54,972 bases of DNA from Prevotella sp. (GCA_016285055.1 JAEEPZ010000013.1:1-54972), one strand, 5' to 3'; counted from the stretch's first letter, positions 7,505-16,642 are shown. Notes: a model not told the origin generated them from the letters alone. Numbers and translations are program-made.

Positions 7505-9811
7505 ATTGTAAATGCGGCTGCGCAGAAGACGCTGGCCGACTACAGCATCGTGGACGACTGCTCTTACGAGGCCGTGGGCTTCGAAGCCGACCTGCCGCCC
7601 TTGTTCGACAAGAACGACCTCACCGTCTTTGAACTGCCTCAGCTGTCGGGCACCGAGGAGATCATCATCAAGGCACGCCGACCCTACGTGATGAAAGGCT
7701 TCTCAGTGGTCAGCGCCGACGATGCCAACCGCGACCTGAAGCAGCTGCAGATGCTCGGCTCCGTCGACGGCGAGACGTGGCAGAACATCCGCACCTACTC
7801 GCTCAGCTTTACCGGACGCTACCGCGAGCGGCAGATCAACGGCGGCCCTGCCACGGCCTTCACAGCCTTCAAGCTGGTGCTGAAAAACGCCACAGGCAAC
7901 GAGGGGGTGCGCATCGCCGACTTCCAGCTGTTGGGGCATCCGCAGGTGGACGACGAGAACATCGCCAACCCTCAGAACGGCACCATCAGCGGCTCAGCAA
8001 AGGCGGGCAGCATAGCCAACCTCATCGACAACGACCCGAAGACGATGGCGCAGATACAGAATGCCGACCGGCAGATGATAGACAACTTCAACGGAGAGAC
8101 GCGCTACAACGGCTTGCAGAACGCCTGGTTCCAGTACGAGTTCAACGAGCCTACCGTCATCAGCGGCTATGCCTTGGGCCTCACCTCCTCATCGCAGCGC
8201 GACATGCGTCCCAACTGCTGGGAGCTGCTGGCCAGCAACGACGCTCAGCAGTGGGTCACCCTCGACATCCAGCACAACGCCGCCTCCATGGCCATCGACT
8301 ACTATGAGCAACGCTATGAAGCCCAAGCCCAAGCCCCCCCTACGGCCCCCGAGGGGGCTTCAAATGCTGGCAAGCCCTCCCTCCAAGGTAATGAAGCCCC
8401 CTCGGGGGCAGTAGGGGGGGCTTCGGGGGCTTCAGGGGCTTCGTGGGCTTCCTTCGTCGCCGACCGCATGATGGACTTCTGCGAACAGCAGTTGGAGCGC
8501 AAGCAGGGCACCAACGGTACCTACTGGATATGCGACTGGGCTGTCGACCCGCAGAAGCGCAACGAGGACTGGGGAGGATACTGGTGGGCAGCTCACGCCG
8601 TCGATAACTACGTAGACCGCTACAACCGCCTACAGCAGTCGGCCATACTCACCAAACTCACAAGGCTGGTCAACGGCACACGAATACGCAACGGCAACAC
8701 GCTCATCAACCATTTCTACGACGACATGGAGTGGATGGCGCTCGCCCTGCTACGGGCATGCGATGCCAACGCCACACTCAACCACCAGTACCTGACACAG
8801 GTGAAGACGCTCTTCAACGACATCATCGGAGGATGGTCGGACGTTGACGGAGGCGGCATCCACTGGAACAAGAACAAGACGGGAGACGGACGCTACAAGA
8901 CATCGTGCTCCAATGCACCCGCAATCATCCTGGCTGCACGACTCTACCAGCACACTGAGGAACAGAAATACTTGGACTGGGCCCTACGCATCTATGAGTA
9001 TATGTACTCGCACAACCGCTTCCCCGACGGCGTCATCAAGGACAATGCCACCAACGAAGACCATGAGGTGACCTTCAGCTATAACCAAGGCACCTGGGTG
9101 GGAGGGCTCCTCGAGCTTTACAAGATAACCGGCGAAGAGCACTACCGACAGACGGCCACAGACCTCTTGGACCTGCTGCTCTTTGGCAAGTGGTATTCGC
9201 CAAAGGGCATCATGAACGAGCGGCAGAACTACAACCAGGACGATGGAGGCATGTTCAAGGGCATCTTCATACGCTATCTCGCACAATGGATTCTGTCCGG
9301 CTGTCTCGACACCGACAGGCAGGTGCGCTACACATCATGGCTCCTTCAGCAGGCACGGTCGGCAGAGCTGGCTGCACTCGACAAGACATGGTTCATCATC
9401 AATCCCTACTGGACACGGCAGTACGACATCAACAACGATGTGCACGACACCTCACGCCAACAGACAGGGCTCATGCTCTTCGAGGCGGTCGACGAGCTGC
9501 GACGGGCCGGTCTGCTCACCGACGACTACCGTGTCATCAATCCCAACGCTGGAAAGCCTTACCGCTACTACCGCCTCGTCATCACTGAGACGCAGAACTC
9601 GGGCAGCATCATGCTGGGGGCATGGAAGCTGTTCGGAGAAGAGGCAAGCGGCATCAGGGACATCAACCCCGACACCACCAACAGCCGGGAGCGGAGCCAG
9701 CTCTCCCACGGCAGCCGTTACTTTGACCTGCAGGGACGCCCCGTCGCTCAGCCATCAACCGTCACCCACCCCCTCTATATCAACAACGGAAAAAAATACA
9801 TCACAAAATGA
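7463..9811 (+). CDS. GH76 endo-alpha-1,6-mannanase with N-terminal discoidin-like domains
   Basis: Secreted enzyme cutting the alpha-1,6-mannan backbone (GH76, retaining). I prefer the ATG at 7463 because it gives a compact signal peptide, MRNGLLVLFFSHFLIVNAAAQ; the frame is open from the ATG at 7406, but those codons are repeat sequence. Numbering from 7463, roughly residues 30-285 look like two galactose-binding/discoidin-like domains. Residues 290-320 are the palindromic insert. The GH76 domain follows with the catalytic Asp pair in 'HFYDDMEWMALAL' (D420, D421) and 'YNQGTWVGGLLELY'. The end 'YFDLQGRPV...YINNGKKYITK' resembles the sorting or anchoring tails of Prevotella-type secreted proteins. 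The stop overlaps the next start (ATGA). Confidence 0.92.
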   Translation: MRNGLLVLFFSHFLIVNAAAQKTLADYSIVDDCSYEAVGFEADLPPLFDKNDLTVFELPQLSGTEEIIIKARRPYVMKGFSVVSADDANRDLKQLQMLGSVDGETWQNIRTYSLSFTGRYRERQINGGPATAFTAFKLVLKNATGNEGVRIADFQLLGHPQVDDENIANPQNGTISGSAKAGSIANLIDNDPKTMAQIQNADRQMIDNFNGETRYNGLQNAWFQYEFNEPTVISGYALGLTSSSQRDMRPNCWELLASNDAQQWVTLDIQHNAASMAIDYYEQRYEAQAQAPPTAPEGASNAGKPSLQGNEAPSGAVGGASGASGASWASFVADRMMDFCEQQLERKQGTNGTYWICDWAVDPQKRNEDWGGYWWAAHAVDNYVDRYNRLQQSAILTKLTRLVNGTRIRNGNTLINHFYDDMEWMALALLRACDANATLNHQYLTQVKTLFNDIIGGWSDVDGGGIHWNKNKTGDGRYKTSCSNAPAIILAARLYQHTEEQKYLDWALRIYEYMYSHNRFPDGVIKDNATNEDHEVTFSYNQGTWVGGLLELYKITGEEHYRQTATDLLDLLLFGKWYSPKGIMNERQNYNQDDGGMFKGIFIRYLAQWILSGCLDTDRQVRYTSWLLQQARSAELAALDKTWFIINPYWTRQYDINNDVHDTSRQQTGLMLFEAVDELRRAGLLTDDYRVINPNAGKPYRYYRLVITETQNSGSIMLGAWKLFGEEASGIRDINPDTTNSRERSQLSHGSRYFDLQGRPVAQPSTVTHPLYINNGKKYITK
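8330..8423. repeat. 31-codon palindromic element, copy 2 (inside GH76)
   Basis: The arms 8331-8362 and 8392-8423 are 32 nt with one mismatch, and the loop is 29 nt. It encodes QAPPTAPEGAS...GAVGGA in the same frame as copy 1 and differs from it at three of 93 positions. It lies at the junction between the discoidin-like part and the GH76 domain, a natural linker. Further GGGGCTTC repeats extend to about 8450. Confidence 0.9.
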
Positions 9812-11439
9812 AAAACCTACTCCTTTCCCTCCTCCTCCCCTTTGTCCCCTATGCTGCGATATTATCGCAGCCATCGCAGCCATCATCCCAGCCATCGCCA
9901 GCCATCCAGAACCTCCAGCGCGCCATCCAGATGACCGACGCCACGATGGAGCACTCGTTCACCGGCTCGCCCAACAACATGCGCATGTATGACCTCTACA
10001 ACACCGAGACGAAGCAGGGCTCCGGAACGGCCGACGTTTGGCCCTACACCGCCGCACTCGAGGCGCACTGCTCAGTGCTCGAGGCACTCGACGCCCTCAA
10101 AGAGCAGGCACCGCAGCTCTACACCGACAACCACGACCGTTACGTCACACGCTTGAAGCAGCTCTTCAACTCGCTCGACTACTACCGAGGCACCTACACC
10201 CTCAACTCCTACGCACGCATCTCCTCATGGAGCATCTACGGCGTCCATCGGGGAGGCTCGAAGGGCACAGCGGCCGTCACAGGCATAGAGAATGTCTACG
10301 ACGACCAGATGTGGATATGCCGCGAACTGACACGGGCCTACAAGCTCACCGGCGACGAGGAATACCTGAAGAAGGCAGAGTACCTGGCCAACTACTGCAT
10401 CGACGGATGGGACTGCTGCCCTGACGCCAACGGCAACGACTACGGCGGCATCACATGGGGGCCGGGCTACAACTCGAAGCACTCCTGCAGCAACGGCCCG
10501 CTCATACAGCCCCTGGTCTGGCTCTACGAAATCTACAAGACCGACGACGAAGAGGCCAACCTGCGCTATTATTACATCCTGCCCGACGGCACACGCACCA
10601 ACGAGATGCGACGCCACAGCGACGTCTACCTCGAGATGGCACGCAAGGTCTACGCCTGGCAGAAGGACAAGCTGCTCAACAAGCAGACGGGGGTCTACTG
10701 GGACATGCTCGGAGCCGTCACAGGTGAGATACAGTATGTAGGCGAGGGACGCAACAAATACCGCACACACGTTGACAGCCACGGACCGTCAGGCACCGCC
10801 TACACCTACAACACGGGGACGATGCTGGCCGGAACAGCCGAGCTCTACCGGGTAACAGGCGAGGAAGCTTATCTCGACGATGTCAACGCACTGGCACAGA
10901 GCAGCTGGAGAAACTTTGCCAAGGGAAAGCGCATCAGCGGCGTCACCTTCTACGAATGGCCCACCGACGGCAAGGCGGAGGAGGGATTCAATGCCTGGTT
11001 CGACGATGTCCTGATGCGGGCATACGTCGACGCTGCGCCCTACAACACCACCGTCTACAACGGCAAGACACACGCCACTAACGCCCTCTCGTCTTTCCAG
11101 CAGAACCTCGACTACGCCTTCGACAACTACAACCGCGACAGCATGCTGCCCATCAACCTGCTCAACGGATGGACGGTCAGCACCGGCAACGCCGACGTCA
11201 CCAAAGGTTTCCATCAGCTGGCATTCGCCTCAGAATACGCCATGCTCGCCATCTGGCAGCAGCGCCAGGAATCCACCCCTGAAGCCATCCTCCCCTCCTT
11301 CCTCCCCTCCATGGGAGACAAGAGGGGGGACAGGGCGTACAACCTCCTTGGCCTCCCGGTTTCCTATGCTGGCACAGTGTGCCAGCCCACCCTCATCATC
11401 AAAGACAACAGGAAATACATCAGTAAGAATAATCGCTAA
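9808..11439 (+). CDS. GH76 endo-alpha-1,6-mannanase (second copy)
   Basis: A 543-residue secreted GH76 enzyme, translationally coupled to the preceding mannanase by a 4-bp ATGA overlap. A signal peptide (MKNLLLSLLLPFVPYAAILS) runs into a repeat-coded Gln-Pro-Ser linker. The catalytic Asp pair is in 'IENVYDDQMWICREL', and 'GITWGPGYNSKHSCSNGPLIQPLVWLYE' is typical of the family. It has no discoidin-like domains, so it probably differs from the first GH76 in location or in the size of product it acts on. The C-terminus 'RAYNLLGLPVSYAG...LIIKDNRKYISK' looks like a sorting tail. A GC-rich stretch near 11289-11332 (ILPSFLPSMGDKRGDR) resembles the CCCTCC/GGAGGG repeats and again falls in a linker. 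Confidence 0.92.
   Translation: MKNLLLSLLLPFVPYAAILSQPSQPSSQPSPAIQNLQRAIQMTDATMEHSFTGSPNNMRMYDLYNTETKQGSGTADVWPYTAALEAHCSVLEALDALKEQAPQLYTDNHDRYVTRLKQLFNSLDYYRGTYTLNSYARISSWSIYGVHRGGSKGTAAVTGIENVYDDQMWICRELTRAYKLTGDEEYLKKAEYLANYCIDGWDCCPDANGNDYGGITWGPGYNSKHSCSNGPLIQPLVWLYEIYKTDDEEANLRYYYILPDGTRTNEMRRHSDVYLEMARKVYAWQKDKLLNKQTGVYWDMLGAVTGEIQYVGEGRNKYRTHVDSHGPSGTAYTYNTGTMLAGTAELYRVTGEEAYLDDVNALAQSSWRNFAKGKRISGVTFYEWPTDGKAEEGFNAWFDDVLMRAYVDAAPYNTTVYNGKTHATNALSSFQQNLDYAFDNYNRDSMLPINLLNGWTVSTGNADVTKGFHQLAFASEYAMLAIWQQRQESTPEAILPSFLPSMGDKRGDRAYNLLGLPVSYAGTVCQPTLIIKDNRKYISKNNR
9853..9906. repeat. Palindrome plus CAGCCATC tandem repeat in a signal-peptide linker
   Basis: GCTGCGAT (9853-9860) and ATCGCAGC (9864-9871) form a hairpin with a 3-nt loop, followed directly by several CAGCCATC(GC) units to about 9906. 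It encodes the end of the signal peptide and the SQPSQPSSQPS linker of the second GH76. Confidence 0.7.
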
Positions 11440-12561
11440 ATGAAAGAGCAGCGTATCGTTTTCTTAGACTATGTCCGCGTGGTAGCCTGCCTCTTAGTCA
11501 TGCTCGTCCACGCCAGTGAGAACTTCTACGGCGCCGACACCGCAGCAGGCCTGGCCAGCAACATGTCCTTCGTAGCCAACGAGGCCAACCGCTTCTGGGT
11601 CGCCTTCTACGACGGAGGCGTCAGCCGCACCGCCGTGCCACTCTTCATGATCGTCTCAGCCTTCCTCCTCGTACCCATGAAGGAGGGGCAGACCATGAGC
11701 AGCTTCTACCGCCGGCGCTTCATGCGCATCCTGCCACCCTTCATTGTCTTCCTCCTGCTCTACTCACTCCTGCCGCTGCTGTGGGGCGGCATGACGTGGG
11801 AACAGTCATTGAACGACCTGAAGATGCTGCCGTTCAACTTCCCGTCGATGGCTGGGCACCTGTGGTTCATGTATCCGCTCATCAGCCTCTACATCATCAT
11901 ACCCGTCGTATCGCCCTGGCTACAGAAGGCCACAGCACGCGAAGAGCTCACCTTCCTCTGTTTCTTCGCCTTCACCACCCTACTCCCCTGGCTCCACCGC
12001 TTTGTCTCGCCAGAGTTGTGGGGCGAGTGCTTCTGGAATCCGTTCACAGCCTTCTGGTACTGCTCAGGCTATCTGGGCTACCTCGTCATGGCTCACTACA
12101 TCCGCGTGCACCTGAAGTGGAACCGCTCACAGCGACTGCGCCGAGGCACCATCCTCTTCCTCATCGGAGCCACATTCACAGCCTGGTCGTTCTGGTGGAA
12201 GGGTGTGCCCGGACAACCCATAGAGACGCCCATGCTCGAGTGGAGCTGGGAGTTCTGCACACCCAACGTGCTCATGGCCACCTTCGGAGCCTTCCTACTC
12301 TTCACCTGCATCAAGCCCACCAGCGGCAAGGCGCCGGCTGTGGTGACCGAAGTGTCACGACTGTCATTCGGCATGTACCTCATGCACATGTTCTTCCTCG
12401 CGCCCATCGCAGGACTCATCATTGGAGGTGACGCCGCCAATCCCCTGCTGCCCGTCTGGCTGGCCATCCCCGTCATAGCGCTGCTCACCTACCTCTGTTG
12501 CATCATCACCACCAAGCTGTTGTCATTCCTGCCCGGCAGCCGCTACTTTGTCGGAACTTAA
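11440..12561 (+). CDS. Acyltransferase_3-family membrane O-acyltransferase
   Basis: An integral membrane protein (373 aa, about ten hydrophobic segments) of the acyltransferase 3 family, which transfers acetyl or similar groups to sugars. The N-terminal signature 'FLDYVRVVACLLVMLVHASE' carries the conserved His24, and 'PLFMIVSAFLLVP' and 'YRRRFMRILPPFIVFLLLYS' match the family. The ATG follows the GH76 stop directly with no spacer, so it is part of the same transcript. In a mannan PUL it may modify a cell-surface glycan or an intermediate; the acceptor cannot be read from sequence. Confidence 0.9.
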   Translation: MKEQRIVFLDYVRVVACLLVMLVHASENFYGADTAAGLASNMSFVANEANRFWVAFYDGGVSRTAVPLFMIVSAFLLVPMKEGQTMSSFYRRRFMRILPPFIVFLLLYSLLPLLWGGMTWEQSLNDLKMLPFNFPSMAGHLWFMYPLISLYIIIPVVSPWLQKATAREELTFLCFFAFTTLLPWLHRFVSPELWGECFWNPFTAFWYCSGYLGYLVMAHYIRVHLKWNRSQRLRRGTILFLIGATFTAWSFWWKGVPGQPIETPMLEWSWEFCTPNVLMATFGAFLLFTCIKPTSGKAPAVVTEVSRLSFGMYLMHMFFLAPIAGLIIGGDAANPLLPVWLAIPVIALLTYLCCIITTKLLSFLPGSRYFVGT

Positions 12562-12957
12562 AACAGCAAATAGGTCGGTGCAGCAAATAGTACCGAAGGG
12601 ACGATGGATTACAGGCAGGGGCATCGCCCCTGCGAATAGAAGACGCCCCCAAAAGTCCCGAAGGGACGGCGGACCCAGCGCATTGGTTCCGTCGCCCCTT
12701 CAGGGTTCATTTTTTGTATCGTCCATTCGCAGGGGCGTTGCCCCTGCCTATGCTCCGTTGCCCCTTCGGGGCTGTTCAACCCAATCCCTGCAAATAGGTC
12801 GGCGCAGCAAAGTCCCGAAGGGACGACGAATTACAGGCAGGGGCATCGCCCCTGTATCATGGCCCCCACCACACAAAAGTCCCGAAGGGACGGCGGGGAG
12901 AGAGCTCAGCTGCTTCGCGGCGTAACTACGTCTCTTCCATCCGCACAGCACACCTGA
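12562..12957. repeat. Gene-free cluster of two alternating palindromes
   Basis: This 396-bp gap between convergent genes holds no credible gene. It contains repeated GTCCCGAAGGGAC hairpins (complete near 12655, 12812 and 12881, degenerate near 12592) and CAGGGGCATCGCCCCTG hairpins (near 12621 and 12838). Both occur in inverted form near 12730-12775 (GGGGCGTTGCCCC, CCCCTTCGGGG). The direct copies share the spacer GACGA(A/T)GGATTACAGG-like sequence. The block resembles a BIME-like mosaic of REP-type palindromes and may also terminate transcription from both sides. Confidence 0.8.
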
Positions 12958-14532
12958 TTATTCGGCGGCAGGGATAAAGCGCGCGGGCTCTACAGCATCA
13001 TTGCTCATCAGCACATCGGCAAACTGCTGAGGAGTGACGGTGACAGGACCAAGCATGAATTCGGGGATGTTGTAACTCTTCATCAGCTCCCGATGATAGA
13101 CAGGGTCACGCTGAGGCAGCTCAAAAGGCTTGCTGCCATGACCGTCTGCGTCGACATGGGCAAGGAAGGGACGAGTGAAGTTACCGTCAGTGCGGCGACT
13201 GCTGAAGATGACCCAGCGGCCATTGCTCGACCACGAGTGATAGCTCTCCGTGTCAGAGCTGTTCAGCTCGTCCATCGCACGCACACTGCCGTCGGTCAGG
13301 TCCATCAGGTACAGGTCGGCATCGTGATGCCAGATATGGAACACTCCGTAGCTACCCAGCGTGAACATGAGGAAACGGCCGTCAGGAGAGATGCGTGGAA
13401 GGGTGGCGGAAGCACCAGGGGCTACCGAGTCGGTAACGGAGACGGAGACAGAGTCAGCGCTGTCAACAGACGGGGCAGAGGCGACAGGAGCCTGATAAAC
13501 CAGCTCGCGCGGGCCGAAGTGGCGGGTGGCAGGGTCGAAGCTCTTGCGGTAGATGTTGTATTTCACTTCCTCAGCACGCTGGTAGATCTCGCCAGAGTTG
13601 GACGGGTCACGGTATTCGAAGTGAGCACTGACGAAGTAGAGCATACGACCGTCAGGGGCCCAGAAGGGATAGCACTCAAACTCATGGGGATCGTTGGAGA
13701 CGTTGGACACAGTGTTCTTCTCGATGTCGTAGAGGATGAGGTCGCTGTGGGCATCGCTCACCTCAATCTTGTTCACGTTGCGGGTGTGGAAGCTCTGGCT
13801 GGTATTGTTTGTGGAATAGACAATCAGAGGCAACGTGGGATGCCACGTCGGATAGACACCTGCAGAGATGACAGAGTCGTTCTTCATGTTCACCTTCTTC
13901 ACCTCGCCGTCATACACTATCACAGTGCCACCGTGGTTCTGACGGGCATGAAACTGCATACGCTGTGGGTTGTACTGCTGGTAGTTGTGGCAGTTCACAC
14001 ACTGCCCGCTTTCCTCAGTGCTGCACAGCATGTTGTCCACCATCACCTGCTCGTCGTAGGTCTCTAAACAGCGCTGGTTCAGGGTCAGCTCCTCGTAGGT
14101 GACGTAGGAAGGCGAGATGAGACGGTAGCTGATGTAGGGATCGATGCTGTCCGCAGAGACATGCAGGGCAAAGGGCTGGAAGCGCGTCCACTGACCGCCC
14201 TGCTCAGCATACACCTCTACGGTGATGTCATGGCCCTTGGCCTTGGCTGTCAGCTCGCGCCAGGCGTCCATATCGGGCTGGGCCTTCAAACCGTCACACA
14301 CTATCTCGGCATCATCATAGCTGAAGCGAACCACAGCAGCATCGGCGTCCTGCTCAAGAAGGAAAGTGAGCGGGGCGATGTTCACGGGAATGGTCACATC
14401 GGTGTAGTCGGGATAGATGGGGGGCAGGGCGTCACTCTGCGTGTAACGGTCTGGAACACTGACACCGCAGCCCATCATCGTTAAACAAAGGAAGAAAACG
14501 GCTGAACAAGTGAAAGACGTGATTCGTTTCAT
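12958..14532 (-). CDS. TolB-like beta-propeller lipoprotein with a CxxCH motif
   Basis: A 524-residue lipoprotein; the signal ends in 'TMMGC' (Cys22). Residues 178-182 read C-V-N-C-H, a c-type heme-binding motif, followed by WD40/PD40-type propeller repeats ('VYPTWHPTLPLIVYSTN', 'CYPFWAPDGRMLYFVSA', 'LPRISPDGRFLMFTLG', 'SYHSWSSNGRWVIFSSRR'). A Ser/Asp/Val-rich insertion (SVDSADSVSVSVTDSV) from a GACGGAGAC-like repeat sits between two propeller blades near residues 350-372. It starts 2 bp after the stop of the DUF6057 gene, so the two are cotranscribed. Similar pairs occur in Bacteroidales. Function is unknown; heme binding is inferred from a single motif. Confidence 0.8.
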   Translation of the reverse strand: MKRITSFTCSAVFFLCLTMMGCGVSVPDRYTQSDALPPIYPDYTDVTIPVNIAPLTFLLEQDADAAVVRFSYDDAEIVCDGLKAQPDMDAWRELTAKAKGHDITVEVYAEQGGQWTRFQPFALHVSADSIDPYISYRLISPSYVTYEELTLNQRCLETYDEQVMVDNMLCSTEESGQCVNCHNYQQYNPQRMQFHARQNHGGTVIVYDGEVKKVNMKNDSVISAGVYPTWHPTLPLIVYSTNNTSQSFHTRNVNKIEVSDAHSDLILYDIEKNTVSNVSNDPHEFECYPFWAPDGRMLYFVSAHFEYRDPSNSGEIYQRAEEVKYNIYRKSFDPATRHFGPRELVYQAPVASAPSVDSADSVSVSVTDSVAPGASATLPRISPDGRFLMFTLGSYGVFHIWHHDADLYLMDLTDGSVRAMDELNSSDTESYHSWSSNGRWVIFSSRRTDGNFTRPFLAHVDADGHGSKPFELPQRDPVYHRELMKSYNIPEFMLGPVTVTPQQFADVLMSNDAVEPARFIPAAE

Positions 14533-14534
14533 GG

Positions 14535-16466
14535 CTAATAGAGCTTTTGGTTGCGAATGAGGAAGTATTCGTAGTAGAACGTATGGCCAAACTGGGGGAA
14601 AAGCAGCTCCTTCAGCTTCTCCTCGCCCATCGAGGCATAGCGCTCGGCAGCGGCCATAAACTGCGTGTAGCTGGTCTTCACGCTCTCGTCGAAGGGCATG
14701 CCGCTGATGTTGACCTTGTTTTCCAAGTGACCGTACAGATAGGCGGCCTCCTGCAGGTGGATGGGCATGTGCTGACCCTCATGCGAGTTGGCGTAGGTGA
14801 AGAACAGACGCCAGAAGGTCTGGATGTCCTTGCTCCACAGACCGGCATAGGCGGCCTGCTCCTGATAGAGCGCATCGGGGCTGGGGTCGTAGATGAAATG
14901 GTTCATCAAGAACTGCTCAATGATGGCCATGTCGCTGGTGAGCCGGTCGTCGTAGTTCATCAATCGAAGGATGGTGGCGTAGTTCGTGTCGCTCTTCAGC
15001 GCCTCCTCACCGGCAAGGAACTTCTCTTGGCCCTCAGCCCATTCACCGTGATAGCGCGTATGCTTCAGCATGTTGATGTATTTGCGGGCCACACGGTCCT
15101 CACCGTTGAGCAAGGCACAGCGCGTCATGTATTTCAGGTATTCGGCACGCCAGCCATACTCCACACCGTCCTCAAGGCACCAGCGGTAGCAGTAGTTGGG
15201 CAGACCGTAGAAGAAATACGACGACTTGCCTATGACCTGCGTCATGTTCACACGGAAGGGAGCAGCGCAGGGCTTAGCGCCAGTGAGGTAGTGGTACATC
15301 TCATCGCCCTGACGACCAAGCCGGAAGAGGGCCAGGTTCTTCATCATTACAATGGCTCGCGTGGGCTCATCCTGCAGGTCGGAAGCCTCAAGCAGAATGC
15401 CGTCCCAGTCTTCCTGCTCCATGCACCGCTGCATACGCAGCTCCTTGTGGAAGTTATAGTCGCTGTACCAGAACTGCTTGACGGCAAAGGCCAGCACAGC
15501 CACCAGCAGGATGTTGACGACGCCCCACGCCACAGGGCGCTTCACAGCACCGGAGGGCAGCAGACGGTAAGTAGCAGCCAGGACGACAAAGAACACGGAG
15601 AGCAGGATGTAGGGAAGATAATAGTTGGCCAGCAGCTCAGGCATCCTGTAGGAAGGCAGCGCTGCCCAGTAGATGTCGGCCATGCTCGTCTGATAGTACA
15701 CGCAACGGTAGTAGATGATGGGCACCACGATGACGCTGGCCACGGCCACAAGGCTGCCGATGATGTTGGGCACAAGCTTCCAACGCTCTAACCGCCACTG
15801 CATCACGCCCATCACGACAGTGGCCAGAAGGGCATAGAAACCCAGCAGCGGGTAAAGAAGGGGTGGCGTGAGCAGGATGAGGACCTGACGAAGGAGATAT
15901 TTCTCGGGAAGGCGCCTGAACAGCCACACCCACGCACACACAGCACTGAGGCCGATGGTGGCCGAGAAGAAATGACCGCGCAACTTCAGGTAGTAGATCA
16001 TGTAGCCCATATCCACGCAGGTGAGCAGCAGCAGACCTACGGGGATGAGCAACAAGGCCCACCACTTCAACGGCACGCGGAAAGCCTTGGAAACCAAGAA
16101 CATCAGCACCGCCCACCACAGGCAGAGGATAGCTACGCCCAACGGCTGATGATAGAAAAACTCAGTGAAATAGGTGCCCGCCCACGTCAGCCAGCCGCCT
16201 GCCACCACCATCTGCTGGCGGAAGAACAGCGGCGTGTCGAGGTGAAGATTGAGTTCCTGAGCCTTCCACAGAAAATCGTTCTCAAAGCTCAGCAGACACA
16301 CGGCGATGACCACCATGGCCACGAGGCAGAGCGCAGGGCTCAGCCAATGGAACTTCAACTTCATTGCTGCTCCCTGTTTCGTTCCTGTTTTCGTTTCCGT
16401 TCCCGTTTTCGTTGCAGATTTTGTTCCCGTTCCCGTTGCAGATTTTGTTCCCGTTTTCTTTTTCAT
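14535..16466 (-). CDS. DUF6057-like polytopic membrane protein
   Basis: A 643-residue protein with about ten N-terminal hydrophobic segments ('WLSPALCLVAMVVIAVCLLSF', 'VLILLTPPLLYPLLGFYALLATVVMGV', 'LPYILLSVFFVVLAATYRLL') and a long soluble C-terminal part rich in Tyr, Met and Glu with TPR-like helices (residues ~340-643). It matches my memory of the DUF6057 family, usually encoded beside a TolB-like lipoprotein as here. The first 34 residues are a Thr/Gly/Lys repeat (KTGTKSATGTGTKSATK) coded by a GTTCCCGTTTTC-type DNA repeat. The ATG at 16364 (MKLKFHWLSP) is probably the ancestral or true start. Confidence 0.75.
   Translation of the reverse strand: MKKKTGTKSATGTGTKSATKTGTETKTGTKQGAAMKLKFHWLSPALCLVAMVVIAVCLLSFENDFLWKAQELNLHLDTPLFFRQQMVVAGGWLTWAGTYFTEFFYHQPLGVAILCLWWAVLMFLVSKAFRVPLKWWALLLIPVGLLLLTCVDMGYMIYYLKLRGHFFSATIGLSAVCAWVWLFRRLPEKYLLRQVLILLTPPLLYPLLGFYALLATVVMGVMQWRLERWKLVPNIIGSLVAVASVIVVPIIYYRCVYYQTSMADIYWAALPSYRMPELLANYYLPYILLSVFFVVLAATYRLLPSGAVKRPVAWGVVNILLVAVLAFAVKQFWYSDYNFHKELRMQRCMEQEDWDGILLEASDLQDEPTRAIVMMKNLALFRLGRQGDEMYHYLTGAKPCAAPFRVNMTQVIGKSSYFFYGLPNYCYRWCLEDGVEYGWRAEYLKYMTRCALLNGEDRVARKYINMLKHTRYHGEWAEGQEKFLAGEEALKSDTNYATILRLMNYDDRLTSDMAIIEQFLMNHFIYDPSPDALYQEQAAYAGLWSKDIQTFWRLFFTYANSHEGQHMPIHLQEAAYLYGHLENKVNISGMPFDESVKTSYTQFMAAAERYASMGEEKLKELLFPQFGHTFYYEYFLIRNQKLY
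16368..16466. repeat. GTTTTCGTTCCC-type repeat at the start of the DUF6057 gene
   Basis: An irregular tandem of GTTTCC/GTTCCC/GTTTTC with GTTGCAGATTTT interruptions. On the minus strand it is free of stops and encodes a Thr/Gly/Lys-rich extension ahead of the first membrane segment. Confidence 0.7.
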
Positions 16467-16505
16467 GAGGTTATTTCATTCAAGTTTCGCATTCGCTCTC
16501 CTTTC

Positions 16506-16642
16506 AGGAGTTAAAGAAGTTAAAGGAGTTAAAGGAGTTAAAGACAAATGACTCTCCATGAAAAGCCTTTGTCTCTGGGTTGAAATCCATAGCAAAGCTA
16601 TTGTCTTTAACTCCTTTAACTCCCTTAACTCCTTTAACTCCA
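16506..16642. repeat. Inverted GGAGTTAAA arrays (large hairpin)
   Basis: Several GGAGTTAAA units (16507-16546) face TTTAACTCC units (16602-16642), with AAAGCCTTTGTCTC...CAAAGCTATTG between them. The block lies between the DUF486 and DUF6057 genes, and the RNA could fold into a long stem. The same unit makes the array at 29217-29312. Confidence 0.8.

Noticed and set aside
12548..12925. 125-codon plus-strand frame over the palindrome cluster
   Set aside because: Its protein consists only of translated palindromes (KSPEGTAG and similar) with no signal, domain or promoter.
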